From assembly GCA_965116695.1 (NCBI GenBank), contig OZ220706.1, forward strand, positions 3,782,001 to 3,846,000: a stretch of DNA of 64,000 bases, read 5' to 3'. This document shows positions 16,523 to 24,467 of this stretch, in pieces; position 1 is the first letter of the stretch; the number at the start of each line of letters is the position of its first letter. The notes below the pieces were generated by a model. The model saw only the letters and a list, made by a program, of their open reading frames with translations. It had not been told where the DNA came from and ran no database searches. The position numbers and the translations under genes were made by a program. This DNA is from JAJDTT01 sp965116695 (GTDB lineage: Bacteria; Acidobacteriota; UBA6911; RPQK01; JAJDTT01).

Positions 16523-17506
16523 ATGAGCGCCCGGAACCTCGTCCCGAAAAACCCCGATTCGCTCTCGAAAAACCGGCTCGAAGGGGCCTTCCCGGCCCTC
16601 CTCGTGCGCGCCGGCCGGGCCGCCTGCTTCGCCGCGGACGAGTTCTTCTCCGCGCGGATCTCCAACCCCCACACTCGCAGGGCCTACGCCCGGGCCGTCG
16701 GCCAATTCCTCACCTGGTGCGAGGGCCAGGGACTGGAGCTGCGACAGGTCACGCCCGGTCAGGCCGGCCGGTTCCTGGAGCAGTTGCCGGGGGGCGCTCC
16801 CACCAAGAACCAGGCCCTCGCGGCGCTCCGGCATTTCTTCGACGCCCTCGTGGCCCGGCATGCGGCCGTATTGAATCCCTTTCAGTCGGTCCGGGGGGTC
16901 AAGAATCCGTTCGGCGAGGGCAGAACGCCCGAGGTCTCCGTCGAGCAGGCCAGAAAACTTCTCGCCTCCATCGATACCGGTCATGTCGTCGGCCTTCGGG
17001 ACCGGGCGGTCCTGGGGACGCTCATCTACACCGGCGCCCGCGTCGGCGCGCTTTGCCGGCTCCGGATGCGGGACCTGCGGGACCACGGCAACCACCGGGC
17101 GCTGCAGTTCGCGGAAAAAGGAGGCAAGGTCCGGGAGATCCCGGTCCGCCACGACCTGGACGAGTGGATCACGGCCTACGTCGATGGCGCCGGCCTGAGC
17201 GTCGCGCCCAAGGACTCGGGGCTGTTTCGCGCCGGCCAGGGGCGCGGCAGAGCCCTCACCGATCGGCCCCTGACGCCTCACGCCGTGGAACGGATGCTCA
17301 AGCGGCGTCTGAAAGACGCCGGGTTGCCGGAGATCCTCTCGCCCCATTCGTTCCGGGTCCTGGGGGTCACGGACCTGCTGAGCCAGAACGTGCCGCTGGA
17401 GGACGTCCAGTACCTGGCCGGCCACGCCCATCCCCGCACCACCCAGATCTATGACCGGCGACGCCGGCGCGTTTCACGGAATCTGGTGGAGCGGATCTCC
17501 GTCTGA
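16523..17506 (+). CDS. Tyrosine recombinase/integrase, complete
   Basis: 327 residues from the ATG at 16523 (an in-frame TTG at 16511 is less likely). Residues ~30-125 form the N-terminal SAM-like core-binding domain (TRRAYARAVGQFLTWCEG). The catalytic domain follows with R173 (TGARVGALCRLR), K202, H275-x-x-R278 (PHSFRVLG), H301 (GHAHPRTTQ) and the nucleophile Y310. All active-site residues are present, so the enzyme should be functional. It resembles XerC/D-type and integron/phage integrases. It converges with the nuclease gene 19 bases downstream and probably mobilised the adjacent cargo. Confidence 0.92.
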   Translation: MSARNLVPKNPDSLSKNRLEGAFPALLVRAGRAACFAADEFFSARISNPHTRRAYARAVGQFLTWCEGQGLELRQVTPGQAGRFLEQLPGGAPTKNQALAALRHFFDALVARHAAVLNPFQSVRGVKNPFGEGRTPEVSVEQARKLLASIDTGHVVGLRDRAVLGTLIYTGARVGALCRLRMRDLRDHGNHRALQFAEKGGKVREIPVRHDLDEWITAYVDGAGLSVAPKDSGLFRAGQGRGRALTDRPLTPHAVERMLKRRLKDAGLPEILSPHSFRVLGVTDLLSQNVPLEDVQYLAGHAHPRTTQIYDRRRRRVSRNLVERISV

Positions 17507-17525
17507 AGATGTTCGTCTGTGGTGG

Positions 17526-18449
17526 TTACTTTGCTACTTGCAAATACACGTCGGCAGGATTCTTTTTGAAGAGCCTAAGTATTTTCTTCGAGTGGCTCCT
17601 GACACCTCCGGCACTTACATGTGAACTCACTACCAGCGGAGTGCCCGCAATTTTTTTGTGGCTTACGAAGGGTTTGCCATCTGGATGAACCGGCTCAGTG
17701 TGCACACAGGAAGTGGTCTTAGTCCATCCGATAGGGAGGTCTTGGACAGTGAAACATCCGTCTCTGTAAAGCTTCTCGACAACCCTGATAAAAATCTGAA
17801 CCCAAGATTCCACTGTGTGTTGTTCCTGGTCCCAGAACCGGACTGCCGACGGGCTGGGTGTGCCCGTCGGCGGATCGTATTCGGATAACGCAAACCAGTC
17901 ATCCTCGGAAGTGGGGGGATCTGGGGGGCGCGGTGGGTCAACAAGAATCGGCGTCTCGGCGTTCACCGGCGCACTAGACGTCAAGTTAGGTCGCCAGAGC
18001 AGCAGCAGTTTCAGGGCATTCGCGTGGGCCGGAGCATCGGCGATAGAGACCTCTAATATCCGCTTTTCCTCTAGCTTCACCGGCTGGAAGATGTCGTACA
18101 ATTCCCAATTGTTGCCGTCGGTAAGCCCAGCATATTTAATTCCATCCGTGATCGCGTATTTGAGCATCTGGTCCCGGTAGTCTTTCAACTGCGTCCCGAA
18201 CTTCTTGGCTTCGATAGTGGCAGCGGGTGTGCCATCAGGTCGGAGCAACGCGTAATCAGCCCATCCGCTGCTCACCTTGTGCTCCGGTGTCACTATCCCT
18301 GGATCGTCGATATCCCAGCCCAGCGCCTTCAACAACGGGTCAATCAGTGCCATGCGTGTGCGCGTTTCGCGCTCCCGTAACGTGGCCTCATAGGTCTGGA
18401 TGCGCCCTTGGAGCAATTCAATACATCTCACCAATTCATCAAGTCCCAT
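17526..18449 (-). CDS. Stand-alone PD-(D/E)XK nuclease-like protein (HsdR N-terminal type)
   Basis: 307 residues. The N-terminal half matches the HSDR_N-type nuclease domain seen at the start of type I restriction R subunits: ETRTRMALIDPLLKALGW, then D65 in WADYALL and E80-A-K82 in ATIEAKK (D-x14-E-x-K), followed by the conserved YAITDG-KYAGLTDGNNWELYD segment. Residues ~160-230 are a Pro-rich linker and a short middle region. The C-terminal ~70 residues (LVVSSHVSAGGVRSHSKKILRLF) form a small accessory domain. No helicase or methyltransferase accompanies it, so classical restriction is unlikely. A stand-alone defence nuclease or regulatory protein is inferred. It converges with the recombinase. 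Confidence 0.75.
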   Translation of the reverse strand: MGLDELVRCIELLQGRIQTYEATLRERETRTRMALIDPLLKALGWDIDDPGIVTPEHKVSSGWADYALLRPDGTPAATIEAKKFGTQLKDYRDQMLKYAITDGIKYAGLTDGNNWELYDIFQPVKLEEKRILEVSIADAPAHANALKLLLLWRPNLTSSAPVNAETPILVDPPRPPDPPTSEDDWFALSEYDPPTGTPSPSAVRFWDQEQHTVESWVQIFIRVVEKLYRDGCFTVQDLPIGWTKTTSCVHTEPVHPDGKPFVSHKKIAGTPLVVSSHVSAGGVRSHSKKILRLFKKNPADVYLQVAK

Positions 18450-19015
18450 ATCCTGTCTCCCGCTCCTACAAACTCAAGCCGTCGCCAGTAGTCCCGCCCT
18501 TCTACAATCAGTGGTCGGAGCGATTTCTCGGCCAGGGATCGACCACGCGGAGCCGTCGATTTCGCCAGCTGGCCCCCACGATCCGGGGCCAGAATTCCTT
18601 CAGGAAGATCACGGCTACCTCTTCATCCCGGATCGCCTCCTGCACCCAAGGGAGAAAGAGCGGCCCCACCACTCTCATCGGGGGTTTTCGTGAATTCCCA
18701 AAAGGGTCCGTCAGGTTCTGATCCTGGCCTCGATCTCCAGACTCCGATGGTCGCATGCTTTCGGCAGTCTAGCAAAAGGTCCTGGGAGATCTTCCCCGGT
18801 GGAAAGTGGTGGAGATATCCCCACTCTACCGCGAGGCGCTGGCGGAGCGTGGACGCCGGCCAGGGGCCTATACTTGACCTTTGTCCCGTCGTTTCAGGCC
18901 AACAGAGGCCCTCTACGACGATCGAATTTTCGCGGATCGGGCCGAAAGCGCCCCTGAGACCCTGGGGGCGGCTTTTCCGGCCCGGATCCGGCTCACCACA
19001 AACGGGGAGAGAGCG
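18450..19015. other. Intergenic region without a confident gene
   Basis: 566 bp between the nuclease and the next small gene. A minus-strand frame at about 18508-18690 reads GPLFLPWVQEAIRDEEVAVI and could be a remnant, but it has no start context and no recognised family. The frame at 18690-19019 on the plus strand looks spurious. No hairpin or repeat was found. Confidence 0.35.
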
Positions 19016-19360
19016 ATGAGCGGACGCGAGAAAGGCCGCGCCGGGGAGCACCGGCCGGTGCCGAGGCCGAGGAAGATCCGGAAGGGCGTGGAGATAACCT
19101 TCTCCCAGCAGGGCGCGGTGGTGCTGTATTCACGCCTGGCCGCCGGCCCGCCGGTGGCGCCGAGGGCCGAAGTGAGACCCTGGCGGCGGAGGGGCGTTTA
19201 CCTGGTTTGGATGTGGGGGCCGCGGACGCAGTTGCCGCGAGTCTTGCACGTCCGGACCGCCGTGAAGGCTCACGATGTCGCCCAGCACTTCGTCCTGAAC
19301 GGCGAGTTTCCGGACGGCGCGCACATCGGGCCGGCGTTCCGCTGGGGCCAGGTGCGATGA
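19016..19360 (+). CDS. Small basic hypothetical protein
   Basis: 114 residues, starting at the ATG at 19016 after GGGGAGAGAGCG; the open frame reaches back to 18881 but without a ribosome-binding site. The N-terminus is strongly basic (GREKGRAGEHRPVPRPRKIRKG). The remainder (VEITFSQQGAVVLYSR, VYLVWMWGPRTQLPRVLHVRTAVKAHDVAQHF) looks like a small alpha/beta fold. I do not recognise it. Its stop overlaps an ATG at 19357, which opens a short, unconvincing reading frame to 19446. Confidence 0.4.
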   Translation: MSGREKGRAGEHRPVPRPRKIRKGVEITFSQQGAVVLYSRLAAGPPVAPRAEVRPWRRRGVYLVWMWGPRTQLPRVLHVRTAVKAHDVAQHFVLNGEFPDGAHIGPAFRWGQVR

Positions 19361-19724
19361 AGGCCGTGCGACCTGGTGGTGGACCCGGCCGGCGGCCGGA
19401 TCGTCCTTTTACCGAAGCGCCCTCGCGACCCCGAACTCAGACCTGATTTCTCGTCTGAGATTTTCCCATCCGTGGCCACCCCACAGACCGTCAGAATGGA
19501 CCACGCGGTAAAGTCCCTTACCGCACCCTGTTCGGGAAAGGAATCACCACCGCCAACGAGGGAGTGTCTCCCCACTGAGAGAAGGGAATGGCTATGCTTC
19601 TCAAAAAGCGTCTGCGGTAGCGCGCGAGGAACTTCACCAAGCTCCTGCCCAGCATGAGTGCTGAAGGTGCCTTGCGCTCGAAGGACTGTCGGCTGTTCGT
19701 GAACGCACGGGACTAGGTCACCCA
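19361..19724. other. Intergenic region before the HEPN gene
   Basis: 364 bp with a short plus frame (19376-19657) that begins VVDPAGGRIVLLPKRPRDPE, which has some protein-like character, but no start or homology I can name. It may be the decayed 3' part of the small gene upstream, shifted in frame. No terminator or repeat recognised. Confidence 0.3.
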
Positions 19725-21221
19725 ATGTCGGCAGCAGGCGGTAAGCCGAAGCGTCGGGGACTTCGCGTCGTAGGTTTGCCGCTTGAGCGTTGGCCAGTAC
19801 GCATGAAATCGGAGGGATTCGAGGTCGGAAGCTGGATTGAACGGCTCGCTCGAGCGCTACGCGGGCTGTCCACGGCGCAGAGGCCGTTTCTGCGAGACCA
19901 CTGGCGGCACAATACACGCAACCGTATCGTGATCGACGGGCGGGACGAAACGCCGTTTCCGCTGGACGAACTGGGAATGATCTATCTCGATGCGCGTCAC
20001 TACCTCGATGCTCGTCACGGAAGGACAGTCGGCGAGCGCGAGTACTACGCACCGTTACGGGCAGCGATGGACCCGGTTCTCAGCCTCCTACGGTCGCATC
20101 CTACGCTTTGGCGGGTCGTCGGCCCACTCATCGACAACGACGAATTCTGGGTCAGTATGCCCGGTCATGGCAGCCTGACGTCCTTGACGAACGTGGTCGC
20201 CGGGCTGATGGCGCGTGAAGACGAACTGCCGGGGGACGGCTTCGACGCAGTCGCTGGAGAGCTGCACGCCTTAATCGAATCCCCCGGGGGCGGACATGCA
20301 GACGCCGTTAGGGGCGGTCTGGCCACCGGATACCACGTGGTGCTGTTCCATGGTCTGTGCCTGGAGGCGGAGATTGAGATCGGAGGCGGCCTCACGATGC
20401 TGCCGTTCGAACGGGCGCGGGCCTTCGTGGATGAAGAAGTGCTGAAGGTCATGGCGCCGGATGTCGTCAGGTTCCGGGCTTGGCGGCTTGTCGGGGCGTT
20501 GGTGAGGCCCTTCCAGTGGCGACCGGTGCTCCGCCGACGGGGAGATTTCCAGGACACGAAAGAAGAACCGCCCGGACCTTTCGCCCGGGACGCGCTGGAG
20601 TTTCTGGAACTGCTGGCGGTGTCCCATCGGGCGCCGATCGTGTGTCTGGCGGTTGTGCGGCATTGTCTCAGCCGATCCCACTGTCGCCTGCTCGGACAGG
20701 AGCACAATTACGGAGAGGTGCGATGGGGCCGTCCGGTCCATCGTTTCAATTCTTTTGCCACATCCCCCAAGCTTCGGACAGAGCCGCTTAAGGAAGCGAG
20801 GACGGTCTACGACGAAAGAAAGAGCCCGCATTACCGGAAGCTGTCGCCGGTTGTGGCACGGCTCGCCGAAGCGCTTGCCAGGGATGGTCGGTTCGCGGCG
20901 GAAGACAGGATCCTGGACACTGCCACCAGTCTGGAGCGGATGTATGAGCTGGGCGGTGGAGAGATATCCCACAAGATGCGTACGCGGGCATCGTGGTTTC
21001 TGGGTCAGGATGCTGACGACCGAATTCGGATCATGGAATCCATTCGGCACTTCTACAGCGTACGGTCCGGAATCGTACACAAACGGAAGCGAAAGGCATC
21101 GGCGGAGAGATACCGAGAGGCGTTCGACACGGGATTCGACATCGCAGCACGAACACTGTTCAAACTCTTGAAGGAAGGCCCGCCCGGCAATTGGGAGGAA
21201 TTGGTGATTGCGGGAAGGTGA
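19725..21221 (+). CDS. HEPN-like protein (ApeA-type layout), possible defence RNase
   Basis: 498 residues. The N-terminal ~400 residues are not recognised (mixed alpha/beta). The C-terminal ~110 residues look like an all-helical HEPN domain of the ApeA sort: LERMYELGGGEISHKMRTRASWFLG, DDRIRIMESIRHFYSVRSGIVHKRK, with R447-x4-H452 (RSGIVH), the catalytic R-x4-H motif of HEPN ribonucleases. Such proteins act in abortive anti-phage defence by cleaving RNA, but many HEPN proteins have other roles. It follows a recombinase and a restriction-type nuclease, which supports a defence reading. No membrane span or signal. Confidence 0.65.
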   Translation: MSAAGGKPKRRGLRVVGLPLERWPVRMKSEGFEVGSWIERLARALRGLSTAQRPFLRDHWRHNTRNRIVIDGRDETPFPLDELGMIYLDARHYLDARHGRTVGEREYYAPLRAAMDPVLSLLRSHPTLWRVVGPLIDNDEFWVSMPGHGSLTSLTNVVAGLMAREDELPGDGFDAVAGELHALIESPGGGHADAVRGGLATGYHVVLFHGLCLEAEIEIGGGLTMLPFERARAFVDEEVLKVMAPDVVRFRAWRLVGALVRPFQWRPVLRRRGDFQDTKEEPPGPFARDALEFLELLAVSHRAPIVCLAVVRHCLSRSHCRLLGQEHNYGEVRWGRPVHRFNSFATSPKLRTEPLKEARTVYDERKSPHYRKLSPVVARLAEALARDGRFAAEDRILDTATSLERMYELGGGEISHKMRTRASWFLGQDADDRIRIMESIRHFYSVRSGIVHKRKRKASAERYREAFDTGFDIAARTLFKLLKEGPPGNWEELVIAGR

Positions 21222-21378
21222 AGTGTAAGGCGGACAATGCGTGCCTGGCGCAGGGGAAGGTTTATCGAATTGTCTCAACTGTAAACGGAAGCAATACTGG
21301 GTCTTCGCACCGGTCGTTCGAGTAAATCGCTGAGTCGGTAGGCGACCACTCTTTGCCCGTAACCGTATCCGCCGTTGC

Positions 21379-22215
21379 CTACTCGAAAGGCATGTCGACG
21401 TCCAGAGGAAGCAACGGCAGCGTGGTGAAGATACCTTTCACGGAATCCAATTCCACCGCGACCCCCGTGAACCTCTGCGTGATTCCTGGCGCCACACAGC
21501 GCACCGACCCCGTGAATTTCGACATATCGAATTCGAACATCTCGCTGATGAACCTGGCGTCCTGACCGTTGGCCGGCAGCGGGACTTCCTTCTCCTCCAC
21601 CACCTCGCCCCCCATCATCAGATGACAGGTCAATGTCAGCTCGGACTCGCTCTGGTTTCGCAGCGCCACCCCAGTGTCGATGCCTCCGTCCTGGCGGCGC
21701 GCCGGGAAGAGGGCGTCTCGGACCGGTCGACCGGCTCCGACACCGGCCACTCCGACGCCGGGAATGTCAAAGCGCAAGACCCCGCCGATGGGGCTGTCGG
21801 GACCGTCGGAGATCACTTTCACCGAGCCGGTCACGGTCTCTCCCCGCCCGTTGGTCGAAATCGTGACTTCTCCCAAGGGCTCCAATTCGGACTGGAGCGT
21901 GATTGCCCCGTACTCCGTGGCCTCCAGATTTCCGCCGACGTTCACCAGCGATCCCGGATCGATAAGATCTCCCGTCTTGTCGTAGAAGTAGACCAAGGGC
22001 CGGATCGGCGTAGCCGCCAGATTCACCAACACGACATCGGAACTGATGGCGGACCCGTTGCCGAAATGGGTGAAGTCCAGCGCGACCTGATTTCCGAGAT
22101 AGATGCCGGAGCCGATGACGGCTTTCTGCGGCGAGTTGGGCACCGGGAAGCTCACCGCGTACCCCAGCTTCGGGGAACCGGTGTCCTCGTCTCCCTCGAT
22201 GGTGGGGGCGTTGTA
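21379..22215 (-). pseudogene. 5'-truncated protein with one FAHFANG module
   Basis: The frame encodes a complete FAHFANG-type module: ALDFTHFGNG, SSDVVLVNL, GEVTISTNGRGE, GGVLRFDIPGVGVAGVGAG, LFPARR, FTGVAVELD and IFTTLPLLPLDV. In the other proteins of this window the module is C-terminal to a long exported protein. Here it is preceded only by ~40 residues (YNAPTIEGDEDTGSPKLGYA...) and an in-frame stop at 22216-22218. The GTG at 22155 is the only plausible start and gives 258 residues without a signal peptide. The upstream DNA switches abruptly to a hicB fragment at about 22250. I therefore read it as the broken 3' end of a larger gene. Confidence 0.65.
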
Positions 22216-22249
22216 TTAGTACTCCAGAAACTTCCGACCCTCGCGCCGC

Positions 22250-22574
22250 GCGCCTCGACCACCGTCTTCCCTTGGCTCGCGACATCTGCCTCCGGGCAGC
22301 TAACCACATAGCCATCACCCTCACGTTCGACGATTGCGGTCAAGTGTCTGGTCATTACCGTCTCTCTTTCCAAGACTGTCCGGCTCCGTGTCTCAGGTGC
22401 GTAGAAATTACTTGTAGCAAATCAGAGGAGTTCAAGTCAGGTGATGACCAGGGCGCCGGCAGGTGACTCCACCGGGGCTTCACTTGCAGTCGTTCGCTCT
22501 ACCTACTCCTTGTTCTCAATCAAATGTCAGGAGCTCGAATAAATTGCCGGTGGACGGATCGGGATCGTGGAGCC
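22250..22574. repeat. Duplicated hicB-start segment, copy 1 (partner 32774-33092)
   Basis: About 325 bp alignable with 32774-33092, spanning the hicB start, its upstream region (GACTGTCCGGCTCCGTGTCT, GTAGCAAATCAGAGGAG) and the 3' end of the preceding gene (CAGGTGACTCCACC, GTGGAGCC). Small indels and substitutions separate the copies. The boundaries mark where the two accessory loci were rearranged. Confidence 0.8.
22251..22355 (-). pseudogene. hicB: Truncated hicB-like antitoxin
   Basis: The first 35 codons (MTRHLTAIVEREGDGYVVSC ... SQGKTVVEA) match the start of the HicB-like gene at 32553-32879, then similarity stops abruptly at about 22250, where the DNA joins the FAHFANG remnant. HicB-type antitoxins have a partly degraded RNase H fold and end with a DNA-binding or short tail, so this fragment cannot be functional. 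The upstream DNA is also shared with the other copy. Confidence 0.75.
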
Positions 22575-22591
22575 CCAACGGCACTCTCGCG

Positions 22592-23431
22592 TCACGCCCC
22601 TTCGCTTTCGGCCGTGCCGTCCGCTGCAGCAGCGGCGGGGCGGGGTGGCCTTCGCTCGATCGCTGCAGGTACGGGAACACTGGATGCCCGAAACGGATCG
22701 TCATGGGCAGGACTCCGTACATCCATACCAACAGACGCGTCAGCACACCACCGTCCCTTGTGAAGCTGCGGTTGCTCCCCATCCGCTTGAAGGGCCACAT
22801 GGCATTGGTTCGCCACGGCCACATCCGTTTGTCTGGCGATCCGCCCATCGATGTCGAAAACCTCACCGTGGCCGACCCTCGTATCACCGGGCCTGCACCT
22901 CCGGAGGAATTCGCGGAATTCACGTTCCGCCATGGCGCCCCTGTTGCCGGCAGGCTTGAACCTGGCTCGGATATCCGTCAACTCTGCTCTGAGGCGTCCC
23001 TCTTCCCGTTGGAGAATTCCCGCCATGATTGGGAACCATCTCCGGGATCCGCGCAGGTCTGCGCCTTCCGGCTTGACTCCCTCCATCCGGGCTCCGGACA
23101 GGTCCACCCGAACCAGGGCCGAATCCGTCAGGTTGGCATTCGTCAGGTTGGCCAACGCCGGCGCGGCTCCCCAGAACTTCGCTCCGGTCAGATTCGCCCC
23201 GCTCAAGTTGGCCTTGAACAGAGACGCTCCGGCCGGAAACGCGCCGGGAAGAACCGCGCCGCGTCGATCGGCCTCTCCCAAGAACCCCCCGAATCGAACC
23301 GCACCGGGGAGCTGCGCGTCCCGGAGATCCGCACACAACAAATCCGCCTGCCGACTTGAGCCGGCCAAGTCGCGGCCGCGTCGATCCGCGCCAGTCAGGT
23401 CGCGATTCGACCCATCCGTGCTCTGCCCCAC
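22592..23431 (-). pseudogene. Pentapeptide-repeat protein with a DUF6602-like C-terminal part, frameshifted
   Basis: The first ~130 residues are pentapeptide repeats (KANLSGANLTGAKF, LANLTNANLTDS, RVDLSGARMEGV), which fold into a right-handed beta helix. Then EREFREFLRRCRPGD-RVGHGEVFDIDGRIARQTDVAVAN resembles the start of DUF6602-type domains. After this the frame loses sense near 22800-22820; the expected continuation (FTRDGGVLTRLLVWMYGVLP, FGHPVFPYLQ) appears in another frame. At least one frameshift is therefore present. A second short remnant of the same C-terminal part occurs at 36399-36490. The DUF6602 assignment is tentative. It lies upstream of the hicB fragment on the same strand. 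Confidence 0.55.
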
Positions 23432-23794
23432 AGTCTAAGCGGCCGAGCTTGCCGCCCGGAGCAGCAACAATCTGAAGACTCGCTGTTTGCCCGAAACCTC
23501 CGCAGAACACCGCAATGGCCAGTTTTCATCCGTGTCGGATGGCTGCCGCGACCCGCGTGGTCACCCACTCCTTGCCGTCAAGACCCTCTCCATTCCCTCC
23601 CCCACCGACCACTCTCCAATGCTCAATGAAAACCCGAACCATCGTCGGAGTCCGCATTCATCACATTTTCACGCATTCCTCCTTTCATCCGACTCGATCG
23701 ATGTTCTACCTCTGCCGTATAGTGTAAATTCTGTGTCGCTTTGGACACACTCACGAACATTTGGTCGCATCATCGACCCAGGGAGGAGCTTGGA
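23432..23794. other. Intergenic region with a repeat shared with 36527-36580
   Basis: 363 bp without a gene. The block at about 23634-23680 (CCATCGTCGGAGTCCGCATT, CATCACATTTTCAC) recurs at 36539-36580, and TGTCGCTTTGG--ACAC (23732) resembles 36808. TATAGTGTAAATT (23718) is a possible -10 region for the propeptide gene. The repeat marks one edge of the shuffled accessory module. Confidence 0.5.
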
Positions 23795-24394
23795 GTGTTA
23801 TGGACACGCGTGGGTAGCATCACACTGGGTATTGCCATTGGGCTGGCGTCGGTGGCTCCCGCGGCCGTCAAGGCTCGCAGCAGCGGTCTCTTTGCACCGG
23901 CCGATCGCCGGCCGGCATCCTTGGACTTGCCTGCAACCGAATTGGATGGCGCCTCCGTGGTGCGCCGCCGGTTGGTTAACATCGACTTGGAACGCCTCCA
24001 GCGCGCCCGGGAAGCCGCCTCGTCTCAAAACCGCCCCCGCATTCAGGTCCAAACCGCATCCCCGGGTCGCAGCAAGAGTGATGTAGTGGCGCCGACGGAT
24101 GGAATCCTGACCCTGAACCTGTTTGGGGACGTTGTGTTGAGGGGCATCGTCGAGTGGACGGCGGCGACCTTTTCGGGTGGATATTCGATATCCGGACGCC
24201 TCGTCGACGACCCGATGGGCATGCACACCATCGTCGTCAAGGGTGAGGCGGTCGACGGCACCGTCCGGACGCTCGGTGGAACCTACCGGATTCATTCGGT
24301 CGCCCGCGGACTGTACGCCATCAGCGAGGTCGAGGAGCCGCCGCTCAACTGCGTGACTGTGGAACCCCATTCTGAGATTGAAGACCAGCCCTGA
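23795..24394 (+). CDS. Exported propeptide-like protein preceding the giant metalloprotease
   Basis: 199 residues from a GTG at 23795, chosen because GGGAGGAG lies 7-14 bases upstream and the product then begins with a signal peptide (MLWTRVGSITLGIAIGLASVAPAAVKA). The open frame has no ATG. The mature part contains a beta-rich segment (GILTLNLFGDVVLRGIVEWT, YSISGRLVDDPMGMHTIVVK, GTYRIHSVARGLYAISEV) of the type found as an N-terminal propeptide in bacterial M12B-like metalloproteases. The peptidase follows as a separate reading frame 73 bases later, so this may be an inhibitor or chaperone supplied in trans, or one half of a gene split by mutation. Confidence 0.65.
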   Translation: MLWTRVGSITLGIAIGLASVAPAAVKARSSGLFAPADRRPASLDLPATELDGASVVRRRLVNIDLERLQRAREAASSQNRPRIQVQTASPGRSKSDVVAPTDGILTLNLFGDVVLRGIVEWTAATFSGGYSISGRLVDDPMGMHTIVVKGEAVDGTVRTLGGTYRIHSVARGLYAISEVEEPPLNCVTVEPHSEIEDQP

Positions 24395-24467
24395 CGGCTG
24401 GTTACCCTGAGGGAGAATCTCTCTGCAAACCTTTGCGCGCATCCTTCGGGTTCTCCCGTTAGTCCTG

